A stretch of DNA of 47,192 nt from Parcubacteria group bacterium GW2011_GWA2_43_13 (GCA_000999025.1 LCFM01000008.1:1-47192); one strand, 5' to 3'; positions 29,297-36,934 are shown, counted from the first letter of the stretch. Numbers and translations are program-made. The notes: a model not told the origin generated them from the sequence alone.

Positions 29297-30394
29297 CTAC
29301 ACCCCTTCTGCCTTTAAATCATCCAACAATTTACGGGCTTTTTTGGATATTTTCGTAGGAACTTCAACATGAAATGTCACTAAATGATCCCCTCTTCCCC
29401 GTCCATGAACATCTGGCACTCCTTTCTCTTTAAGCCGAAAAACCTTGCCTGACGGCGTGCCTGCGGGAATTTTTAATACTGCTGTACCGTCAAGCGTCGG
29501 GATGTCAATCTTTCCGCCTAACACAGCGGTTGTAAACCGAGCAACCACCTCTGATCTGATCGTAGTCCCCTCCCGTACAAAAAGCGTGTGTTTTTTTACG
29601 CGCACGGTAATGTATAAATCACCATGATCAGCCCCTTGTTCGCCTGCCTCGCCTTGTCCGGAAAGACGAACTGTTTCACCATCATCAATACCAGCGGGAA
29701 TTGAAACCTTAATCTCTGCGCGTTTTTTTTCAATGCCGCGTCCTTTACATACAGAGCAAGGATGTTCCGCAACCCGGCCATTGCCTCGGCAATCAGGGCA
29801 TGATTGAATAGTTTGAAATGTTCCTAAAAATGTCTGCTGATTTGCTGTGATTTTTCCGTTTCCAGCGCACCGATAACATGTCCGCAACTCTGTCCCCGGC
29901 TCAAGTGAAGTGCCATGACATCGCGAACACGACTCATGGCGTTCTACCACAACGGTCTTATCTACGCCAAACACTGCTTCCATAAAATGAAGATCAAGCA
30001 TCATGCGCATATCAGATCCTTTCGATGTTCGCGCCCCGCCTCTGCCTCCTCTGCCAAAACCAAAAAAATCACCAAATACATCGCCAATATCATCAAAGTT
30101 CACAGTAAAATCCTGAAAATGCCCACTCCCGTATTGGCGAGTAAAATCATTCCAATTAAATCCGTTTGCGCTGTTACCGCCTGATTGCGAAAAAACGGCA
30201 TGGCCTAACTGGTCATACTGCTTTTTCTTTTCTTCGTTTCCCAAAACGCTATAGGCCTGGCTGATTTCCTTAAACTTTGCTTCATCACCGCCTGCCTTAT
30301 CAGGATGATGCTGATGCGCCAATTTTCGGTACGCCTTTTTTATTTCATCTTGGGTGGCGGTTTTTGATACGCCGAGTGTTTGATAATAATCGTG
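29297..30394 (-). CDS. dnaJ: Chaperone DnaJ
   Basis: J-domain 'DYYQTLGVSKTATQDEIKKAYRKLAHQHHPDK', four zinc-finger motifs (CSRCHG, CYRCAG, CPDCRG, CSVCKG). Start re-assigned to ATG 30394. Confidence 0.96.
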   Translation of the reverse strand, partial: HDYYQTLGVSKTATQDEIKKAYRKLAHQHHPDKAGGDEAKFKEISQAYSVLGNEEKKKQYDQLGHAVFSQSGGNSANGFNWNDFTRQYGSGHFQDFTVNFDDIGDVFGDFFGFGRGGRGGARTSKGSDMRMMLDLHFMEAVFGVDKTVVVERHESCSRCHGTSLEPGTELRTCYRCAGNGKITANQQTFLGTFQTIQSCPDCRGNGRVAEHPCSVCKGRGIEKKRAEIKVSIPAGIDDGETVRLSGQGEAGEQGADHGDLYITVRVKKHTLFVREGTTIRSEVVARFTTAVLGGKIDIPTLDGTAVLKIPAGTPSGKVFRLKEKGVPDVHGRGRGDHLVTFHVEVPTKISKKARKLLDDLKAEGV

Positions 30395-30395
30395 C

Positions 30396-30493
30396 ATACG
30401 AAACGAATAACTCACAAATACGAGACAAATAACTCACGAATGGACAACATTATTTGTGAATGATTCGTAGTCATTTGTGTATTATTCGTGGGC
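30396..30493. repeat. Imperfect repeats of ATTCGTG/ATTTGTG and complements
   Basis: aacgaataactcacaaatacgagacaaataactcacgaatgg...catttgtgtattattcgtggg; similar words recur at 31200-31250. Confidence 0.6.
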
Positions 30494-30784
30494 TTACTCC
30501 GCCTTAAATCCAATTTCGCTTTCACCTGCCGGTTGTTGGGCAACTGTCACTTCTCCAAACTGCTGTTCGTATTTTTTTAGATTATCTTGCAATGCGGCTA
30601 TCATACGCTTTAAATGCCCCGGGCTCAAGATGACGCGCGCATTCACAATGCCCTGCGGCGGGAAAAGATTCATAAAATCAATCATAAACTCTTCCTGTGT
30701 ATGCGCGACCTGCATGGAATTGGCATACACGCCTTTTAAAGTGTCGTCAGTAATTTTAATTTGAATCTGTTGTTGATTTTCCAT
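30494..30784 (-). CDS. DUF3467-family protein
   Basis: 96 aa; 'VYANSMQVAHTQEEFMIDFMNLFPPQGIVNARVILSPGHLKRMIAALQDNLKKYE'. Confidence 0.85.
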   Translation of the reverse strand: MENQQQIQIKITDDTLKGVYANSMQVAHTQEEFMIDFMNLFPPQGIVNARVILSPGHLKRMIAALQDNLKKYEQQFGEVTVAQQPAGESEIGFKAE

Positions 30785-30788
30785 AGTA

Positions 30789-30817
30789 TTGACGGATACT
30801 TATATTACTATTACACT
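30789..30817 (+). promoter_or_regulatory. Sigma70-type promoter for the small-ORF cluster
   Basis: TTGACG (30789-30794), 17-nt spacer, TACACT (30812-30817). Confidence 0.55.
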
Positions 30818-30847
30818 TGCGATACATCTCACGGAAAGGAGAGCAGA

Positions 30848-30943
30848 ATGAATTGGGTACAGTTCTTTAATAAGATGCGGAGCTTCGTTCTTGGGGCTTT
30901 TCGGCGGTGGCGGCGACACAAGGAGGTAAGATCATGGGCGTGA
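30848..30943 (+). CDS. Small basic peptide, 31 aa (MNWVQFFNKMRSFVLGAFRRWRRHKEVRSWA)
   Basis: ATG with AAGGAG Shine-Dalgarno; first ORF of a compact cluster. The track reports a longer upstream start at 30761. Confidence 0.5.
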   Translation: MNWVQFFNKMRSFVLGAFRRWRRHKEVRSWA

Positions 30944-31053
30944 TTCACATAATCGATTTCATACTGCGACTGTGTATCGCCCTCGTTCTATGTGTCACGA
31001 CCATATGCATTGGTCTTGGCATATTCGTGTTCCAAATTGCAACAGGCCAATAA
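30934..31053 (+). CDS. Small hydrophobic peptide, 39 aa (MGVIHIIDFILRLCIALVLCVTTICIGLGIFVFQIATGQ)
   Basis: ATG with AGGAGG Shine-Dalgarno; overlaps the previous ORF by 10 nt; predicted single TM helix. Confidence 0.58.
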   Translation: MGVIHIIDFILRLCIALVLCVTTICIGLGIFVFQIATGQ

Positions 31054-31156
31054 TGTCATCCTTCTCGACATTGGAGTGTTGATCGTTCTCGTTCTGCTCT
31101 ATCTGGTTGTAGCGCATTTCCTGGGAAAAAATGAGATAGACAAGCAGATACACTGA
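31037..31156 (+). CDS. Small hydrophobic peptide, 39 aa (TTG start assumed; LQQANNVILLDIGVLIVLVLLYLVVAHFLGKNEIDKQIH)
   Basis: Open frame overlapping the previous ORF; predicted TM helix then charged tail; terminator follows. Start codon uncertain. Confidence 0.42.
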   Translation: MQQANNVILLDIGVLIVLVLLYLVVAHFLGKNEIDKQIH

Positions 31157-31170
31157 CACACCCTCCCACG

Positions 31171-31200
31171 GAGTCCACAGCGATGCGGACTCTTTCTTTA
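31171..31200 (+). terminator. Rho-independent terminator
   Basis: GAGTCC-N10-GGACTC followed by TTTCTTTA. Confidence 0.7.
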
Positions 31201-31247
31201 TTCGTGAGCCATTCGTCCCGCCAGATGGCGGATTCGTGCGTTATTCG

Positions 31248-33143
31248 TTATTCGTGCTGTTTCTCTTCAAACTCCGCCTCAACCGGCTCCGCCTTTTCCT
31301 GTTCTGTCGTTCCTTGGTTCATCGGTTCTTCAGTCGGCTGTTGCGCTGATTGATACAATTTTTCTCCAATCTTCTGGATCGCCTCGCTCAACGCATCAAC
31401 AGCTTTTTTAATTGCCTCAACATCATCTTTATCTTTCACTTGCTTGAGCTCATCCATTTTTTCCAAAATCGGTTTGCGCTCATCATCTGTCAATTTTGCG
31501 CCAGCGTCTTTGAGGGCTTTTTCCGTAGTGTACAACAGCGTGTCTGCCATGTTTTTATGCTCAATCGCCTCTTTTTTCTTTTTATCTTCTTCTGCATGCG
31601 TTTCCGCGTCTTTGCGCATTTTTTCTATTTCAGCATCTGACAAACCGGTTGAACCGGAGATGGTAATTTTTTGTTCTTTGCTTGTTGCTTTATCTTTTGC
31701 TGTTACATGCAAAATACCGTTTGCGTCAATATCATATATCACTTCAACTTGCGGAACGCCACGCGGGGCAGGAGGAATACCATCTAACATAAATCTACCA
31801 AGCAGTTTATTTGCGTCTGCCATTTCGCGCTCACCTTGATATACTTTAATCTCAACCGATGTCTGATTATCCGCGGCTGTGGAAAAAACTTGCGACTTTG
31901 ATGTCGGAATGGTTGTATTGCGTTCGATAAGCCGTGTCATCACACCGCCCAATGTTTCAATGCCAAGAGATAATGGCGTTACATCCAACAATAACACATC
32001 TTTCACATCGCCTTGCAAAACGCCTGCCTGAACCGCGGCTCCAATTGCAACCACTTCATCTGGATTCACGCCCATATGCGGTTTTTTGCCAAAAAATTCC
32101 TCCACTTTTTTCTGCACCATTGGCATGCGCGTTTGTCCGCCAACTAACACAACCTCGTTAATATCACCTGCTTTCATACGCGCGTCTTCCATTGCCTTGC
32201 GAACAGGAGCGAATGTTTTTTCCACCAAACTGCCAACTAATTCTTCCAACTTTGAACGAGTCAGTGTCATGACCAAATGCTTTGGCCCGTCTTCGCCATT
32301 GGTAATAAATGGCTGATTGATTTCTGTTTCATGGGCTGTGGAAAGTTCAATTTTTGCTTTTTCTGCTGATTCCTTGACCCTCTGAAGCGCTAACGGATCT
32401 TTTGAAAGATCAATGCCTTCCTGCTTTTTAAATTCATTCAAAATCCATTCAATCACCACTTGATCAAAATCATCGCCTCCCAAATGCGTATCACCATTGG
32501 TAGATTTTACTTCAACTGTATCTTCTGAAACCTCTAAAATGGAGATATCAAATGTACCGCCACCCAAATCGTACACTGCGATTTTTTCATCTTTCTTTTT
32601 TTCAAATCCGTATGCCAATGCCGCGGCAGTCGGCTCATTAATAATACGGCGTACAGTTAACCCCGCGATTTCACCTGCCTCCTTTGTTGCTTTTCGTTGC
32701 GCGTCGTCAAAATACGCAGGAACCGTAATCACTGCTTCGGTAATTGTTTCACCTAATTTTGCCTCTGCATCTGCTTTGAGTTTTGCCAAAACCATGGCAG
32801 AAATTTCCTGCGGCGTATAATCAGCACCATTCATGCTGACTTTCACATTATTCCCTGATTTCACGATTTTATATGGCAGGATTTTTTCTGCCTGCCGAAC
32901 TTCAGCATCCTCAAATCTGCGACCAACAAGCCGTTTTACCGAATACACTGTGTTTTCTGGATTCGTCACTGCTTGCCGCTTTGCGGTTTGCCCGACTAAT
33001 CGCTCCCCTTTTTTGCTTATGGCAACAACAGATGGCGTTGTGCGATTGCCTTCCGCGTTTTCCAACACTTTTGGCTGACCGCCTTCAATAATCGCCACGC
33101 AGGAGTTAGTTGTACCTAAATCAATACCTAATATTTTGGACAT
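31248..33143 (-). CDS. dnaK: Chaperone DnaK (HSP70)
   Basis: 631 aa; '[15 protein letters not shown]', '[16 protein letters not shown]', '[14 protein letters not shown]'. Confidence 0.98.
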   Translation of the reverse strand: MSKILGIDLGTTNSCVAIIEGGQPKVLENAEGNRTTPSVVAISKKGERLVGQTAKRQAVTNPENTVYSVKRLVGRRFEDAEVRQAEKILPYKIVKSGNNVKVSMNGADYTPQEISAMVLAKLKADAEAKLGETITEAVITVPAYFDDAQRKATKEAGEIAGLTVRRIINEPTAAALAYGFEKKKDEKIAVYDLGGGTFDISILEVSEDTVEVKSTNGDTHLGGDDFDQVVIEWILNEFKKQEGIDLSKDPLALQRVKESAEKAKIELSTAHETEINQPFITNGEDGPKHLVMTLTRSKLEELVGSLVEKTFAPVRKAMEDARMKAGDINEVVLVGGQTRMPMVQKKVEEFFGKKPHMGVNPDEVVAIGAAVQAGVLQGDVKDVLLLDVTPLSLGIETLGGVMTRLIERNTTIPTSKSQVFSTAADNQTSVEIKVYQGEREMADANKLLGRFMLDGIPPAPRGVPQVEVIYDIDANGILHVTAKDKATSKEQKITISGSTGLSDAEIEKMRKDAETHAEEDKKKKEAIEHKNMADTLLYTTEKALKDAGAKLTDDERKPILEKMDELKQVKDKDDVEAIKKAVDALSEAIQKIGEKLYQSAQQPTEEPMNQGTTEQEKAEPVEAEFEEKQHE

Positions 33144-33164
33144 AGCATTTTAACATTAGAGAAA

Positions 33165-33647
33165 TTACTTAATATCAATACTAATCTTCTTCGGTTTTAT
33201 TTCTTCCCGCTTTGGAATAACAATTTTGAGCACGCCATTTTCATAACTGGCTTTTGCGTCATCTCCTTTGACAGATGACGGCAAAGCAATAGCGCGATGG
33301 AATGATCCTGATCGAATTTCTTTACGATAATAATCTTTTTCATCCACTTCTGTCTTTTTTTCCGAGCTTCCTTCAATCGTGAGAACGTCGTTTTCAATAG
33401 AAACGCTCACATCTTTTGGGTTCATACCCGGCAGGGTTGTTTCCACAACCACATCATCTGCTGTTTGATACACGTCTAAAGCAGGTACAAATCCGCGTTG
33501 CGCGGGAACCATCATAGAATCAAACGCTTGATCCATACCATCGAACATTGAATTTCCCAATAATGGAGACCATCTAATAAGGGACATAGACATATTCCCA
33601 TACACAGCAATATTCTCTCTCATCAAGAACACCGCTACGATGGGCAA
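33165..33647 (-). CDS. Hsp20/alpha-crystallin small heat-shock protein
   Basis: 160 aa; 'DVVVETTLPGMNPKDVSVSIENDVLTIEGS...GSFHRAIALPSSVKGDDAKASYENGVLKIVIPK'. Start may be internal (MSMSLIRW). Confidence 0.93.
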   Translation of the reverse strand: MPIVAVFLMRENIAVYGNMSMSLIRWSPLLGNSMFDGMDQAFDSMMVPAQRGFVPALDVYQTADDVVVETTLPGMNPKDVSVSIENDVLTIEGSSEKKTEVDEKDYYRKEIRSGSFHRAIALPSSVKGDDAKASYENGVLKIVIPKREEIKPKKISIDIK

Positions 33648-33736
33648 AGGTAAAATAATATATTCCAGTTTTTAAATTTTCGTTTCCAGTTCTCAAATAC
33701 CAAATTTGAAATTTGAAAACTGACATGTGACCACTG

Positions 33737-34216
33737 TTATTTCCCAACCATCACCTGCGCGTGTCGGATAATGTGATTACCAATCCGATACCCGCACCGC
33801 ACCACTGCTGAAATACATCCGGTATGTTCAGGGGCATCAACCTGTCCAAGAGCTTCGTGCACCATTGGATCAAACTCATCTCCAACCTTGCCAAACATTT
33901 CCAATCCCTGCTTGCGACAAAATTCATCCATTTGTTTTTTTATGTGAAACATCCCTACCACCCATGCTTCTTGTTTTTGATCTTCAGGGATATGTTTAAG
34001 CGCTTCATCAAAGTGATCAATAATGGGCAGAAGATCTTCTAATATCCGTTCTTGAGCGTATCGAGAATATTCAATTTTTTTACTATTCATTTCTTTTTGC
34101 GAATTTTGGTAATCTGCTTGCGCCCGCTTCCATCCTGCAAGGTATTCATCCCGTTCTTGGATTATTTTTTCTAATTCTTGATGGTGACCTTTTGATTTTT
34201 TTAATAATTCAGTCAT
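33737..34216 (-). CDS. grpE: Nucleotide exchange factor GrpE
   Basis: 159 aa; 'ERILEDLLPIIDHFDEAL', 'GLEMFGKVGDEFDPMVHEALG', 'GYRIGNHIIRHAQVMVGK'. Confidence 0.93.
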   Translation of the reverse strand: MTELLKKSKGHHQELEKIIQERDEYLAGWKRAQADYQNSQKEMNSKKIEYSRYAQERILEDLLPIIDHFDEALKHIPEDQKQEAWVVGMFHIKKQMDEFCRKQGLEMFGKVGDEFDPMVHEALGQVDAPEHTGCISAVVRCGYRIGNHIIRHAQVMVGK

Positions 34217-34929
34217 AAATCTTTGTTAATGATATCAGCAACGCCTTTTACAATGTCTCTATTTTTTTTATAGTCCATGCGCGTGAGTCCAAACAGTCCA
34301 AACATACCAGTGCCGGAAGAAAGCGTCAGCGGCGAAACAATCATACTGCAATAATCAGAAAGCTGGCATTGCTGTCCTATTAATATATCCACCTGCTGTG
34401 ACGCGCTCTCCATCAACTGTTTTACGATCCGATCAAAGTGATCAATCAAACGCGACATATCAACCACCATCTGCATAGTGGAAAATTCAGGTTTGGCAAA
34501 CAGATTTGAAATGCCGGTATAAAACGTGTCTTCAGGCGAAAATCCAATAACAGCGCTTTCGCCGGTTTCTTCAATAACTGCTTTTGCAAGATTTTTCAAC
34601 CGAGCCCGTTCATCATTTCCTTGCGCAGAATCCTTCAGCACGCGGTATATCTGTTCCGAAAGAACGCTCTCTTGCGCGAGTTGACCAACATAAAACTCAT
34701 ACGCCTTTGCTGTCGGCACACGCCCTGCAGACGTATAGGGCTGATGCACATAGCCCTGATATTCCAACACTGCCATATCGTTGCGCACTGTCGCAGGCGA
34801 GACATCAGGGAGATATTTTTCCGCAACCAATTTAGACCCTACGGGCTGGGCTGTGGAGATGTACTCCCCTACAATAGTGAGTAACAACTCGTGCTGGCGA
34901 TCGGTTAATTGAACAGTCATAGCGCCCAT
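34213..34929 (-). CDS. hrcA: Heat-inducible transcription repressor HrcA, short form (238 aa)
   Basis: 'LTDRQHELLLTIVGEYISTAQPVGSKLVAEKYLPDVSPATVRNDMAVLEYQGYVHQPYTSAGRVPT' winged helix; C-terminal 'GLFGLTRMDYKKNRDIVKGVADII'; overlaps grpE by 4 nt. Confidence 0.92.
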   Translation of the reverse strand: MGAMTVQLTDRQHELLLTIVGEYISTAQPVGSKLVAEKYLPDVSPATVRNDMAVLEYQGYVHQPYTSAGRVPTAKAYEFYVGQLAQESVLSEQIYRVLKDSAQGNDERARLKNLAKAVIEETGESAVIGFSPEDTFYTGISNLFAKPEFSTMQMVVDMSRLIDHFDRIVKQLMESASQQVDILIGQQCQLSDYCSMIVSPLTLSSGTGMFGLFGLTRMDYKKNRDIVKGVADIINKDL

Positions 34930-34936
34930 ATTTAAA

Positions 34937-34963
34937 TTAGCACTCTCTATTATAGAGTGCTAA
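34937..34963 (-). promoter_or_regulatory. CIRCE element (HrcA operator)
   Basis: Perfect TTAGCACTC-N9-GAGTGCTAA. Confidence 0.98.
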
Positions 34964-34976
34964 TTTATTTTGTCAA
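34949..34976 (-). promoter_or_regulatory. Sigma70-type promoter of the hrcA operon
   Basis: Minus strand TTGACA (34976-34971), 16-nt spacer, TATAAT (34954-34949), with the -10 lying within the CIRCE spacer. Confidence 0.85.
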
Positions 34977-35009
34977 GAGTTAAGGGACTCGTGCCGAATA
35001 CCATATTTG

Positions 35010-35167
35010 AGAAAAAAAGCCCTCTCATTAAAGTCCATCCGCTCGCGCGAATAGACAAGAACAAGAGGGTATTTCCCCTGATCAGTATCAGGAGAAAGGA
35101 GTCGCCCAAATATACTGCGGTTCTATGAGCATGGCGGCTCTATCCCCATGCTTCAGCTATTCAAGCA
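35010..35167 (-). ncRNA. Putative novel structured small RNA with own promoter and terminator
   Basis: Minus-strand promoter TTGACG-17-TATAGT just upstream; three hairpins, one with a 10-bp stem and GCGA tetraloop; 3' stem followed by T7; no convincing ORF. Confidence 0.68.
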
Positions 35168-35172
35168 AAAAT

Positions 35173-35201
35173 ACTATAGAGATGAATGAAAAAAGCGTCA
35201 A
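35173..35201 (-). promoter_or_regulatory. Sigma70-type promoter for the putative ncRNA
   Basis: TTGACG (35201-35196), 17 nt, TATAGT (35178-35173); the -35 overlaps the stop codon of the upstream CYTH gene. Confidence 0.68.
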
Positions 35202-35818
35202 TCTCTTAGGGACTCATGCCGAATATGGTATTCGGCAGAAAATGCGTTAAAATCAAAAACTGTATTTGCCTCTTTATTTAATGTTTCAATATATGCGAAA
35301 AAATCTTCTTTACTAAAAACTTCCAGCCCCAATTCGTTGCATACGCGCGTTACCTCTTCTGTCGCTTGCAGTATATCACGTTCGTGCACCATTTTCTCCG
35401 CTTCAAAATACCAGCTGTGATGTGGAACCTCAACCATAGAAAACTCTATCCCCTTGTACTCATACACCACGCTATTACGCTGACACATCATCCCTTTTAA
35501 AAACCCCAAAGCCGCAAATATTTCCACCAACGTATTAAATGTGCCGGGCTCGGTTGTTACTGATAATTCTTTTCTTTGATCAACCCCTCCCCACGGGCCA
35601 AGTTTGATCATGATTTCCGGCACGCCATTCGTCATTCGAAGACGGATATCTTTTTGCCGGTCGCGAATGCCTTCGCCTTCTAAAAAAGTTGAATAATCTA
35701 TCATGATTCGCTCTTTTGTGGTTACATACTTCCCGTCATGTTTAAAAATTTCAATAAGCTGATCACGATCATCGTGTGTGAGCCGGCCACGCAACTCTAC
35801 CTCAATATCTTTTTTCAT
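35198..35818 (-). CDS. CYTH-like (triphosphate tunnel metalloenzyme/class IV adenylate cyclase-like) protein
   Basis: 206 aa; 'DIEVELRGRL', 'DIRLRMTNGVPEIMIKLG', 'EFSMVEVPHHSWYFEAEKMV'. Confidence 0.75.
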   Translation of the reverse strand: MKKDIEVELRGRLTHDDRDQLIEIFKHDGKYVTTKERIMIDYSTFLEGEGIRDRQKDIRLRMTNGVPEIMIKLGPWGGVDQRKELSVTTEPGTFNTLVEIFAALGFLKGMMCQRNSVVYEYKGIEFSMVEVPHHSWYFEAEKMVHERDILQATEEVTRVCNELGLEVFSKEDFFAYIETLNKEANTVFDFNAFSAEYHIRHESLRD

Positions 35819-35825
35819 ATAATAG

Positions 35826-36596
35826 TTACATTTCAGCGATAACAGGTAAATGATCGCTGATTGTTATTTCAGGTGAATGCACAAATGTCGCATCCAATCC
35901 ATGAGTCAAAATATAATCCACAGCCAAACCTTGAGGATGGTCGCCGTTAAAAAACACTGGATGCACCGCAGGGTTGAGTGTGTTTTGAATACTCCCCTCA
36001 CCCGAGTTTACAAAATATGATTTGAATATGTTTAAACTTTCTGACTGCGGATGGATATTAAAGTCCCCACACAAAAGAGTTTGCTCATCTGGTACTGATT
36101 CAAGGTATGTTATTATTTTTTTGATTTGGCCGATTCTTCTCTCCGTATCTTCACATACCCTACTCCATGCCATGTGCGTGCACATTACACGCATCTTTCC
36201 TTGCGGTGTCTCAACATGTGCAACGATAAAATTCTGCGGTTGCGTGTGCGCGTATTCTCTGCCCTCCATATTCATATCAAATCGCGTAAACGGATAATCG
36301 TAAAATTCTGTATACATATCTGTTAAAGGATACCGAGAAAGTATCGCATTGCCACGATGAGATATATCACCATCTACTTCTGCTGAAAAACATTTTTCAA
36401 AAACACCATCATAGCCCAATTCTTTTTTTATATACTCATACACATCAATGCCTTGAACATCCGAACTTTCCGCTTTTGTAAAAATACCGCTTGTTACTTC
36501 TTGCAAACAAATAATATCAGCATTTTCCTGTTTAAAAAACGCTACTGCTTCTTTAAGATACCTCCCACCCCAAATGTTGAGTTGAATAATTTTCAT
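35826..36596 (-). CDS. Endonuclease/exonuclease/phosphatase family protein
   Basis: 'MKIIQLNIWGGRYLKEAVAFFKQENADIICLQEVTSG', 'LLCGDFNIHPQS', 'VDYILTHG', 'SDHLPVIAEM'. Start re-assigned to ATG 36596. Confidence 0.9.
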   Translation of the reverse strand: MKIIQLNIWGGRYLKEAVAFFKQENADIICLQEVTSGIFTKAESSDVQGIDVYEYIKKELGYDGVFEKCFSAEVDGDISHRGNAILSRYPLTDMYTEFYDYPFTRFDMNMEGREYAHTQPQNFIVAHVETPQGKMRVMCTHMAWSRVCEDTERRIGQIKKIITYLESVPDEQTLLCGDFNIHPQSESLNIFKSYFVNSGEGSIQNTLNPAVHPVFFNGDHPQGLAVDYILTHGLDATFVHSPEITISDHLPVIAEM

Positions 36597-36614
36597 AGAG
36601 TAATAAGCGCCTGA

Positions 36615-36642
36615 ATTCCGTCCGCCAGCTGGCGGACGGAAT
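36615..36642. repeat. 28-nt perfect palindrome ATTCCGTCCGCCAGCTGGCGGACGGAAT
   Basis: Exact self-complementarity; related core (CGCCAGATGGCG) at 31211-31227. Confidence 0.9.
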
Positions 36643-36666
36643 GACACTCATAAGATAAAAAATGAA

Positions 36667-36691
36667 GGCATAGTCACGAACCGACTATGCC
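36667..36691 (-). terminator. Hairpin terminator downstream of the 77-aa ORF
   Basis: GGCATAGTC-N7-GACTATGCC followed on the minus strand by ttcattttttatctt. Confidence 0.7.
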
Positions 36692-36700
36692 ACGCCCGTG

Positions 36701-36934
36701 TCATGACGAAACGGATAACTTCGGTGGGCAAGTTGCTTCGTCAAAAGCCACCTCCTTCCACTCCTCTTTGAGAGTTACTCTCATCCCCCCCTTGATACGA
36801 CGAAACGCCTCATCAACCGCCCTTATGAGCGGCTGTTGCTGAAGATGCACTTCAACTGGATTGTATTGGTTGATCACAACCGACACAACTCCAGTAAAAG
36901 AACGGTCAAGAATATCTGACACATCAGTGTTCAT
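36701..36934 (-). CDS. Small hypothetical protein (77 aa)
   Basis: ATG with upstream AAGGA; own terminator downstream. Confidence 0.6.
   Translation of the reverse strand: MNTDVSDILDRSFTGVVSVVINQYNPVEVHLQQQPLIRAVDEAFRRIKGGMRVTLKEEWKEVAFDEATCPPKLSVSS

Larger units (their letters stand above)
34980..35225. repeat. Near-identical 21-nt direct repeats flanking the ncRNA locus (34980-35000 and 35205-35225)
   Basis: TTAAGGGACTCGTGCCGAATA vs CTTAGGGACTCATGCCGAATA (18/21 identical); the second copy is the 3' end of the CYTH CDS. Confidence 0.7.

Noticed and set aside
35005-35201. Identification of the structured RNA as 6S, SRP, tmRNA or RNase P
   Set aside because: Hallmark motifs of these families were not recognisable by eye, and size and hairpin arrangement differ; left as an unknown RNA pending cmscan.
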